Positions 34,815 to 44,833 of a stretch of DNA of 64,000 bases are shown here, piece by piece; the stretch's first letter is position 1, and each line of letters begins with the position of its first letter. The position numbers and the translations under genes are program-made. A model generated the notes under the pieces. The model saw only the letters and a program-made list of their open reading frames with translations. It ran no database searches and was not told where the DNA came from. Origin of the DNA: Limonium bicolor (taxonomy: Eukaryota; Streptophyta; Magnoliopsida; Caryophyllales; Plumbaginaceae). Location: positions 95,701,298 to 95,765,297 of the forward strand of contig CM041783.1 in the NCBI GenBank assembly GCA_023374045.1, written 5' to 3'.

Positions 34815-34907
34815 GAGAGCAAGGAATTGAGAAATGTCAACAAAGCCTGTTGAGTGAGAATCTAGAGAGATAACCGTGCGGCCATTGGCTAAAGATGCAC
34901 AAAGAAC

Positions 34908-34945
34908 GTGGGCAGTAACCCACAGGGCCCAGGATCGATATGTGG
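34908..34945 (+). other. Initiator tRNA-Met anticodon/T-arm-like segment (B)
   Basis: GTGGG, CAGTAA, CCCAC forms an anticodon-stem-like hairpin with the same stem as plant tRNA-iMet. The run from TAACCCACAGG through CCCAGGATCGA to TGG (34,916-34,945) agrees with the tRNA at 26 of 30 positions as I recall it. It is not followed by an acceptor strand. It lies about 300 bases before the 5'-part-like segment, the reverse of tRNA order. Confidence 0.7.
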
Positions 34946-35239
34946 AAAAATGCAGAGTAGTATGAATGAAGAACTCTGGTACAGAACCAAGAAACAAACA
35001 TAACCCATGAGCCACTATTAAACGAGGAAGCACTACATGCTAAGTAGTAGCTTGACCTCAACCGACAACAAGTCGGGAAAAATAAGTGAATAATCACAAA
35101 CGTATACAGTGTTATACGAAGTAGATTCCCAGAGAACTGGAGAGACAATCTAAAATTCATCGAATTCGCATACGGTAAGAGATACCAAGCGACGATTGAA
35201 ATACATTGAGAATACCAAAGAGCGAATTAAGCTCTAGTT

Positions 35240-35270
35240 ATCAGGTCACGCAGCAGAAGCTTGTGGACCG
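35240..35270 (+). other. Initiator tRNA-Met 5'-part-like segment (B)
   Basis: ATCAG, GTCACGCAGCAGAAGC, TTGTGG, CC in sense orientation: the most diverged of the family copies (one base missing in the acceptor strand, one in the D-stem region), but collinear with those in C and D. Confidence 0.7.
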
Positions 35271-35421
35271 TGATTCAAGGTTAAGTATACCTATGTCATA
35301 AACCCCTTGAAGCCTTAGAGGCTAGAACCTAACCCGGTTATGAGTTAATTAACCGCATTGAAGTTAAAATACTTCATAATACCCGAATTAATGAACCAAT
35401 GTTCAGTGATAACATATGGTT

Positions 35422-35458
35422 GGTTACGCGGGCGTAACCCCTTTTAAGGGGGGTAGGG
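35422..35458 (+). other. Hairpin plus internal purine tract (B)
   Basis: Arms GGTTACG and CGTAACC with loop CGGG, followed by CCTTTTAAGG pairing and AAGGGGGGTAGGG, which resembles the terminal purine tract AAGGGGGGTAGA. Equivalent structures: C at 50,444-50,480 (minus) and D at 63,795-63,830, with compensated stem changes. Confidence 0.75.
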
Positions 35459-36014
35459 CGAGAAACCGCTTAGAGTATGTTTTACGTATTGGTGCGTAAA
35501 CTACTATGTGCATAGCACAAAAGAAATTATTTTGATGATTGGAACTCATGTTACATAAACATGTCTACCCATTCATTGTAAGTATGAGTATTATGCATGA
35601 GAGATGCGAGTAATGTGCATGTAAATATGAAAAGAGGAGTAGAGAAACTCCTGGGGAATGAGAATCCCTATAGTATATGTCTAGTGAGATTAGACATGAG
35701 TTATGATGAGTATGAATCGGCATGAAACCGATGTGTAACCTAAGAGGGAGTGAGTTCCCTAGGTGATTTTATTTGAGAATGATTGATGGAGTGAGTTCCA
35801 TCCTTTGGAGTTGTATGTTGCATGTTTTAAGTTGAGTAATAATTTGACTAATGAGGCCACAAGTATGGAAGGCCTAGGCAAGGTAAGTGAAACAAATGAG
35901 AATAATGGATGACTAAGTTCCATGATAAAGATAATTGAAACAGATTGTTTTATGAATACGACTAGAAAGAGTAAAATAGAAAACGAAAATGTTTGACTAT
36001 CTGATTGTTTGAAA

Positions 36015-36149
36015 CTGACGTGGGAGGTGGAACTTGATCTGCTAGCGATCAAGGGAAACCAAACACAAATTGGGGTGGAAGGATAGTTCAACACTGATGC
36101 TGATCACATCAGGGTTGGATGATTCTTGAAGCTCCCTATAAGTGGTCAC
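36015..36149 (+). repeat. Conserved 135-bp box (B)
   Basis: Starts CTGACGTGGGAGG and ends CTATAAGTGGTCAC. It contains a hairpin CTTGATC and GATCAAG, and a dyad CTGATG and CATCAG. Shared with C (49,571-49,705, minus) and D (61,845-61,980). It is noncoding: gaps between copies are not multiples of three. Confidence 0.82.
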
Positions 36150-36873
36150 AAGTAATCACGCTAAGGAAGGATACAACTACCTTAAACCGGATTTGGAGTT
36201 GTGTGATGTTTTAAAAAGAATTTTCAAACAGATTTTGAAAAAGAATTTTCTTCAAGTATGAAGATGGAAATGAAAACTGGTTTTGAAACCGCTATCACCC
36301 GCCGATGGCTGAGCCTTAAGTCTTGATGACCGGTAGAACGGTGGGCGTGTATTAGTTTTGAAACCATTGCACCGTACGTGCGGCGGTCCTAAGTGACCGG
36401 TTGGGGCGGTGTCAGTGTGTGATTTTTTCCAAAGGCAGCGGGACGGGGAGAGTACCCTGAGATGTTCCTGTGTTGAGTGAGTCAACCAGAGTGCCTGAGG
36501 ATATATATATGTGTAACGTTTTGATCAGAACCGAAGGGACCGTGGGCCAGAGAGAGTAAGTGCCCATTTGTCATGAAACGGCCGTGAACCAGAAAGAGTA
36601 AGTGTTCAACGTGACCGGTACCTGAGGGATCAGTAGTATATCACTCAACGTGGATTCGAGGACTGTAGTGCCTTCTTGTCTACGGACCGATTCCATGGAG
36701 AGAGAACAAAAGTATTTTTGATTGCTATACATGCTGTGATATGTGTGTGGTATGTGTAGTATAAAATGAGACTGACTTGTGGAGTCAGTAAGGTTATACA
36801 TGTATTATAACCTTGGCATAGTACGCCATGAGAGTAACCATCTAGATTCACCAACTTTGAGGACAAAGTTCCT

Positions 36874-36886
36874 AAGGGGGGTAGAT
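36874..36886 (+). promoter_or_regulatory. Terminal polypurine tract (B)
   Basis: AAGGGGGGTAGAT immediately before the 3' LTR, preceded by the inverted repeat CTTTGAGGACAAAG. Expected plus-strand primer. Confidence 0.85.
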
Positions 36887-39800
36887 TTTAATACCCCGGA
36901 TCTAAAAATGGTGATTAAATTACTCTAATAAAATTTTTAAGGGCCTAATGGTGCCTAAAGAGTATTGGTAAAAAGAATAAAACCAAAAGAAAAGAGAAAA
37001 CGCTTGAAAAGCGAAAAACGCTAAAATGCGCGTTAAATGAGTATTAGAGATATATGATCTCGAGAGGGTCCGAGATGGATTCCTAAAGCTTAGTTAGGCC
37101 TAATTAGTATACGGGAATGATTCCCGAAGAAAACGGATCCAAATAATGGATTAAAACGCTAATTAAGCATAAAAGCACGTTTTTCGAGAAAACCCGAAAA
37201 CGTGACTTTAAGTGGTCAAATGGATCCGTAAAAATTATAGTTGATTAATAACTATAATTAAGTATTAATGGAAGCTTAATAGCCATTAAAAATAAAGAAA
37301 CAAGAAAAATCCGAAAAACGGGCCCGGTTAGTGAATAGTGCTAAACCGGGTAAATTATCGAGCGTTTCCTGTAAAAAAAAATGAAAAACGCTACCAGTTA
37401 GTATTTTGTGTGGGGCCGGTTTTAATTGGTACTCATACATGTCTTTAAATAAACAAGCTAGTTTATTTAGTCACAAAAGGACAAAATATTAAAGTAAAGG
37501 GAGTGAATAGTTAAATGAGATATTAATACCCTCACTCCCCATTCTCTTCTATCTCTCACGATAATTCTTCCCCCACCACTTCTTCTTCTTCTTCATTCTC
37601 TGTATATGCGATTCCATACGTGAGCAAACAGCCCCTCTTCAACCTCTTCTCAGTTGCTCATTTCTTCACCGAATCGCAAAAATTATACCGTTAGATTCGT
37701 ATCGGCGAGGGCTACGTTTTCCACCCCTCAAAATCTCGATTCCTCCACCTTCACTTCCATGGGTGTTGGGCCTTTTGAAGCTTGAAGAGCTTATTTTGAC
37801 TCTCCATCATCTCCTTAATGTTCTAAGGTAAGAATATAAGCCAAAGCTCATCATTCCTAGCTTGTTCTTGCAATTTGGAAAATTTTCCCACGTTGAAAAT
37901 TTTCTTCCATTTCAGTCGGTTTCTTCATGTCCTTGTGGAGTGGTGGAACTTCATCATTTTGATTGCCTAACTCTCCATTTGGATACCTTAAGGTAATACC
38001 TAAGCTAAACCTTGAAAACTAGCTCCTTGAAATATATTAGGTTATGTGGAAAATATTGAAACTTACTTGTTGATGTGTGTGCGGGGATATGGTTGTAGTT
38101 GGCAATCTATGCTCCTTTGTTTGGTGTGAGAACAAGAAGTGAAAGAGAGAACAAGATAAAGAAGAAGAAGAAGGGTGAAAACCGAAATGAACAAGGTAAA
38201 AAGCTTACCTTGTGATAGTTTTATTTGCCTTGGGGAAACTTATGTTGGGGCTGTATAAACAACCTTGAGCTTGAGTAGTAATGATACTACAATATTGAGT
38301 TGAAAGAGAATGTTTAAATGAGGTTTATGTGTGCAAATAAACCTAGAAACTAAACTAGTGTACATGTGTAAACAAGAGGGAAATTTGGAGTATTGTAGTT
38401 GTTTTGTTTCATTAAACAGGAATGAAGAAGTGTTTATGAGCTGTTTTATGTGTGGTGAATATGCTTGAGAAGTAGGCAAATGCTGTCAAAATTTCCTTGG
38501 AGATTATGAACTTGGGTGTTCCATTATAAGGAAGGAACTAGTTGGTTTAAGAAGTGTTAGGTGAGTGATTAATGGTTTGAAAACCAAACCAAGAAGAAGA
38601 GTGTGTTAGCAGTGAGGATAATGTCATTTGGGTGCTGGTAATGGCATTAATGAATGAAGTATTGAATGGTGGGAGGCAACACCAAAATCTGTTACAAGAG
38701 TATTAGAAAACAAGGAAACAAGTTATGAAAGTGTAAGTGAATTTTGGGTGAAAATAATTAGAATTGATTAGTGTACTTGGTGGTTGGTTAAGGTGGATTA
38801 GGTGGGTAATTAGATGCTAAAACATGTGGATTTTAGTTGGTGAAGATGGGTTAATCAATGGGTTAAGAGATAACCTGTAACAGATTAAGAAACTGTCAAA
38901 TTGGTAAAATCTGTAGCAGGGTCCGGGACCTAGTCCATGGACAAAGTCCCGGACCCCCCCTGTTTTCTTACCGAGAGTTCAATGCCCACCTTGGTCCGGG
39001 ACTTAAGATGAGGACAAGGTCCCGGACCACCCCCATTTATTTAGGCCGAGAGTGCAAGCCGTGTTTGGTCCGGGACTTGGGATAGGGACAAGGTCCCGGA
39101 CCAGTGTTGAAATTCCACCCGAGAGTTGTGATGAGTATTGGTCCGGGACTTAGGGTAAGGACCAAGTCCCGGACCACCCCCAGAATCATGCCGTGAGTGT
39201 TTTAAAGGTTGTAAATGATGGGGGTTTGAGTGTTAATGATGTTATAAGATGTTAAGGCCTTGTTTGGTGACATGTAAAGGCCCTAGGAAGTGTAAGAAAG
39301 TGTTAGAAGTGATTGAGAAGTGAGAACTCAAATTAACAAAAGTAAAACCGAGATAACGGGATAACGGGGTAAGTACGGGAGTAGCATTTAATAATGTACC
39401 GTATGAGCTTAGTATTAATAATAATGTTTGAAACATTATCAGAGAATCGTGCGTGACCCGAGCATGGTGAGATGACACGGTAAAGTAAAAACCCCGGTGA
39501 AAGGTATGATTTTCTCATGCCCCGTATGCTAACCGAGTTACTCTGATTTGTGTGTTTGTGTGCCGGCTTAATCAAGATTAAAGCATGAAAATAATCCCTT
39601 GTTTGATTATGCATGCATTGTTGTATGTTGAATGAGCTAACATACTTGTATGCCGGCGTGGTCTAACTTAGTGCATAGACCGACTCTTAGTGAGTACTGA
39701 TTGACTAGAAACCCGTTGAACGGGTAGTCACATAACCAATGGTATTATGCAACACACACAAGCTATCGATTAAAGTATAACGATAACGCAAACATATGAA

Positions 39801-41260
39801 CTCCCTAGAACGTGAGGAGATGTGCGGGTTGAGTAAATACCCGATAACGGTTAGTAAACCTTATTGAAACAATCCACGGAATAAATATGAGTGGAGGGAT
39901 AAACGAACCTCCATCGAGAGGATCGAAGTTAGTCCAATAATGTAAACATATAAGAAAGGTAAAAGGGACCTAAGAGACTATGTGACTCCCTTGAGATACG
40001 GTCGACCTCTTATATGAGGAATTTTACCCGGTATAAGAAAATATCCTATTGTATAATCATATGATTGTGAGGGTAACCCTTAAACCTAAGATTACCCGAA
40101 ATTAAGTAAAGTTCCCAAGGTCATTAGAAACATCGAGAATGATGCTTCTAGACTAATATACATGATATTATTATAACTCCGAGAGAGGAGTGTACGGGAA
40201 CGAGAGTAGTCCGAGAGTAGTCGGACCTAAGTAAAAGAGATAGGAACTAAGAGAGAGTTCCGTGAGCTAGTTGAACCTTCCCACCATGCTAGACCCAGAG
40301 TAGGGTCGAAACCGGGGAAGTAAGACTATGCTAGAGAGCCATGAGTTTTGGCTTAAGTATGTATAAGAGTAACAAGCGTGACGTAGGAGACCTGTAGTGT
40401 CTCGAGAATCTACAAGAGCTTGAGTATGAATGACCCAAGAGTGTGGGTGAGTTATAAATAACCCAAGAGTGTGGGTGAGATAATGAGTATAAATAACCCG
40501 AGAGAAAGGGGCGAGTATATGAATGTGTAACCCGAGAGAATGGGTAAGTATAAGAATGAGTAGCCCAAGAGAATGGGTGTGTATACGAATAAGTAACCCG
40601 AGAGAGCGGGTGAGGTATCGAATAAGTAAACAAGGCATAGTGAGGAATAACCCTCAATGCCTAAGAGTAACCAGTTACCACTAACAACATTGTTATGTTA
40701 GTTAGGAATCGTGTTCCGTGATTGGATGTAGATTCCTTGTGTGATATACATATATATTGTATTGCCATGATGCATGTTGTTTGATTAAAATGAACTCCAT
40801 GTATATCCGACCCAAAGTAGTCGGCGTACCGTGGTTAGCACGCGGTATATGCGAATTTCATGCGCAGCGTAAGCTGACCCCCTAGGGGGAACGTTTTTAG
40901 TGTGCAGGTACTTGAAGCTGACCACCGTTCGAGAGAGTAGGACGGGGACTGCTGTGAGCATGGGTAGTTAGATTGTAATTACTTATGCGTTTGAATGAGG
41001 TGTAAGTCCGAGTATGTTATCGGCATCCGTATATTGTAGACTCGGTATAGTAAAGTAAGGAATTGAGTATTGTGCTATATGAAGTACTCGGTTGTTCCAG
41101 TCCATCAGACCGTTGCTGTATTTGAGTCAGGCCTGGTTAGCCACGAGGGTGGCTAACGGCGTTGTATCACCCTCTGTTGTATTTGAATTCCGCTGCGAGC
41201 TTAATGGTAAATTGTAACAGTTTAAGAGGTAATGATGAGATTAGCAGTTGGGGTGTTACA
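36887..41260 (+). repeat. Element B 3' LTR
   Basis: 4,374 bp, nearly identical to the 5' LTR. Hairpin array 38,920-39,175, palindrome 40,878-40,889, U5 hairpin 41,136-41,157, U5 box 41,188-41,196. Differences from the 5' LTR are mostly one-base or few-base indels. Confidence 0.9.
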
Positions 41261-41265
41261 TATAT

Positions 41266-43700
41266 AAAGTTTTTGAGGTAAAAATATAATTATAAGAAAC
41301 TATATGGCATAGCCGAAAATCAATGTGGCTAGTTGGTGATTTACTAAAGTTATGGTGTTCAAATAATAAATACCAAATTTATAGAGGTGGTTTAGTGAAT
41401 TAATTAATTAAGAAAATAAAACTATGTTTTATAATGTATTTTGGAGTATAATCTAAAGTTTATGAAATAAAAGATGTAATAATATAATAACCGAAAAGTA
41501 TGGTGTATCTATGGGATTAAAAATATTTGTAGGACCTATATGGATATTTAGGGAATTTAGAAAAGAAAATTATGATTTAAGGATTTATGGAATTAAAACT
41601 ATATGATATACAAGTACAAGTAATTTACTTGTAAAAGAAATAATATTATTTGGGGTTAGTTTGTAATTAATAAAAGATATGGGAATAATATGTCCATGTG
41701 TGACATGTAAATATAATTTGAGAATTTATTAAGTGGTTATGTCATTTAGACAATTATAATCATGTACCATAAATAATACATGTATGTGAGATATATATAT
41801 TTTAGATTTTCAAGTAAATAAAAAGGAAATGAATATAAGGAATTATGGAATTAAAACTATGGTTATACAGTTATAAGGAATTTAATTATAACCAACAAAT
41901 ATTATTTATGATTAAGTGGAGAATAATAAAGAAATTATAAGAATATTATGTCCATGCGTGACATATAAATATACTTGAGAAAATTGTAAAGTTGTTATGT
42001 CGATTAGACAATTATAAACGTGTAACATAAATAGTACATGAATATATGTATATATATGTACATTAAAGGATTTGAAATAAAACACAAGGAATGTCAAATA
42101 AGTTATACATCCAACCATAGGTAAATAAAAGGAATTACCACACAATATAGGTTTTATAATTTAAGACTACATGTTTTGGAAATATATATATATAAATACC
42201 TTAATTAATAATAAGGATAAGAGGTTAAAGAAACTACCTGAGTATAAAGAAATAAACCTCACATGAAATAACGAATATAAAGTCGTTTCATGAATCAATA
42301 AAAATATTATACGAGAGTTACATAAATTAACACTCTCAGTTAATCCTATTCTAGGACATTGTTTGACCAGACGTTGACCGGGAACTAAACAAGTACAGTC
42401 TACGGTGAACGGTATGGAATTCTTGCAGTCTGCTTGCTACCGGATTACACCGGCTTGTGTGCTATCTGTTGTTTGAATTAACGACCAAGATAATTATATG
42501 TTAAATGTTGTATTGTTCTTGTGCACTGTTGTGCTACTTTACCTGCGTGATGTTACTAACTGTAACGTGTATGTTCCACGCATACATCACTACATTACCA
42601 GTGGATTAAATACCTGCGAATTATTATACCGAGGACTTGCACACAAGTTTCTCACTAACGTCACTTTATAATGAACGTCGTTATCCTAATCGTGATAAAT
42701 GACAATACACATTACTTTGTGTACTTGCTTAACGTCCTTGTGTGACAACTAACAATACTCTGCTACGAGAAGCGAGGAGCCCAGTTGTTTTGGCCATGCA
42801 TGCTACAGGAGCTGTACCTGTCTCAGGTCGTCTCCTATTCAAATATACGTCGCGACGGAAGTTTTGGGTGTACTCTTTGTCCACTCACCGGGACCGTACC
42901 GGAATATTTTTAAGTTGGGAGGAAGACTGCATTTCTCTCGAGGGTACGATACCCACCTTTTGAGTACAGGAGTTAACTATGTTATCTTCTGAGGGAATTA
43001 TTACCCACCTACTTATACGAGATTCCTACCTCGTCTAAGGGTTTATCATACCCGACCAATTTACTCTATGAAGATAGAGTTTAACGAGGTCACTATACCT
43101 CCACTGTTTTAATGAACTCTTATATACATGTTAGTCCCATTGTGTGGATCTGACTACTATCAAGCAATTACAGAACATCTAACTTGACCTTCTGAAGTCT
43201 TGTTCTGTGTGACATGATTGTCCTTGTATGAATGCTTGTTATGATTATGTTATGATGCTTATTTACAGCTTTACAAAAATGACTTACATGTATACGACAA
43301 AATAGTTGGTGTGGCCCAGTAGCTTGTGGGCTGCACGATTTCATACCGGCAAATTATTTTGCTGAGCCGTTTCATGGCTAAACAATTCCAGGTACCTGAA
43401 GAATTAAGAGATCACCCGACCGAGTGTAGGTGGGGTAGAATTAAGACAGGGATTGTTACTACCGGCATCATTTTACAGTACTGTATTTTCACTATTGGTT
43501 TTGTTATTTTATGCGGTTTGTATTCAGCGCTCAGACCGTATCATTTGTAAGTTGTATTGGAGTTAGCCTTGTTAGTCACATGGGTGACTAACGGCGTTGT
43601 AGCACCACCCGTTGTTATGTATATATTTTCCGCTGCATTTCTAGTTGAAGTTGGGAGCTATCATTGTTCAAGTTGTGGAGTTTCGGGTTGGGGTGTTACA
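41266..43700 (+). repeat. Family D LTR, 3' segment
   Basis: Continues the D LTR after element B. AT-rich to about 42,330, then more balanced. Near the end: CCAGGTACCTGAAG at 43,388-43,401, U5 hairpin 43,571-43,592 (GTTAGTCAC, ATGG, GTGACTAAC), U5 box TTCCGCTGC 43,628-43,636, terminus GGGGTGTTACA. No coding sequence is supported. Confidence 0.85.
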
Positions 43701-44828
43701 AAAAGTGGTATCAGAGCGTAGTTACGCTCTGAGATCTGAATACAACCGAAATTAACCTTGGGATACAGGGTGTGTGATAGTACAGTGAGGGCTAGTAAGT
43801 TAGTTTTTACTTGGTCCGCCGAAGGGCGTTAACAGCTGTCCAAACTTACAGTAACTATAAGTTGTGACCTGCCTAGATAACGAGCAGATGTCATGAAAAG
43901 AAATATATGAATAAACGTAAAGTACTTAAGACTACTTGAGCTATTGAAGGGATGTGTTGAAGACCGTACGGTGCCAACCACTACTCACATGAGGAGCTGA
44001 TGACATTCGACAGTGACGTCATACCAATGATAACCAGAAAGGCTGATAATACCGCCAAGCATACAATGATAAAGGAGTATATATATATCACGATGGACAT
44101 ACACTGCATGATGATCCAACCAGCATGGTGCACTTGCTACAACAAGTGCTGCTCCAGTAAACCAAATAAAGGTGGAAACCATAAAGACCTACAAGGGGTG
44201 GCTAACTATAAGGACGTCAGATCGTACCTCCCAAGATGGTGATGAAATAATAACCAGAGTCGAGTAAAGACATCATAACCTAATAATGCTTGAAGAGCGA
44301 ATGCACAAGTTAAGGCAACAGAAAAGCGAATGAAGAACTCCTCGGAAAGAGAAAACACTGAATTTTATGGGATACCCAGGCACTGAGCTTGCCACCCAGT
44401 GCGGGACTGGAAGATCTTACAATACCTTATTAACTTCACGAGAAGATCGTGCGAAACCTTGAAATATGACTATCACTATAGTCCTACAAAAATAACCAAC
44501 GATAATGTCAAGAGAAACATAATCTCACTATACCTAATGAATACATCCATCATGGATAAGCCCGGGATTTAATACCGGAGCAAATACAAAGGGTCTCAGC
44601 TAGTAACAATATTGTGATAATGCTGGACTCCTAATTAATAAAGAGAAGAGAACAAACCTTGAATATATAATTTGAAGTCAGGAAAACTACCAAAATAGCA
44701 ATATTAAATGCTATATATAAATACATATAATTGGGAGGTTATAAACCCAGAACATTTGAAGAGTATTAATACATTTCAGAGGGCTAAGTATCATAAAATA
44801 TACCTACCCTATTTTGAGGCACGTGTCC
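43701..44828 (+). mobile_element. Element D internal region, 5' part
   Basis: Primer site TGGTATCAGAGC at 43,706-43,717 after AAAAG, then about 1.1 kb noncoding up to the target site of element C (TACAC, 44,829-44,833). A possible relative of the GCACTTGCC hairpin (GCACTG, CAGTGC) is at about 44,372-44,393. Confidence 0.8.
43706..43732 (+). promoter_or_regulatory. Primer binding site in a hairpin (D)
   Basis: TGGTATCAGAGC overlaps arm TCAGAGCGT (43,711-43,719), which pairs with ACGCTCTGA (43,724-43,732) around AGTT. Relative to B and C the loop-closing A-T pair is T-A, a compensated change. Confidence 0.87.
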
Positions 44829-44833
44829 TACAC

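Larger units (their letters stand above)
31863..36886 (+). mobile_element. Element B internal region, noncoding
   Basis: 5,024 bp without a gene I can support. Landmarks in order: primer site and hairpin 31,867-31,894; hairpin GCACTTGCC and GGCAAGTGC 32,813-32,832; block GGGTAAGTGGTAACGTATC near 33,281-33,300; GCACTCTGTA block 34,741-34,814; tRNA-iMet 3'-side-like segment 34,908-34,945; hairpin CCGAC, AACAA, GTCGG 35,062-35,076; tRNA-iMet 5'-like segment 35,240-35,270; hairpin and purine tract 35,422-35,458; 135-bp box 36,015-36,149; inverted repeat CTTTGAGGACAAAG at 36,855-36,868 and the terminal purine tract 36,874-36,886. Confidence 0.85.
27503..41260 (+). mobile_element. Complete LARD-type LTR retroelement B
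   Basis: 13.76 kb: 5' LTR 27,503-31,862, internal 31,863-36,886, 3' LTR 36,887-41,260, flanked by TATAT on both sides (27,498-27,502 and 41,261-41,265). The LTRs are nearly identical, differing mainly by single-base indels and a few substitutions, so insertion is recent. The LTRs start TTTAATACCCC rather than TGAAATACCCC. The internal region has a tRNA-iMet primer site and a purine tract but no recognisable protein. Sister to element C: LTR starts, U5 and internal blocks are collinear. Confidence 0.9.
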
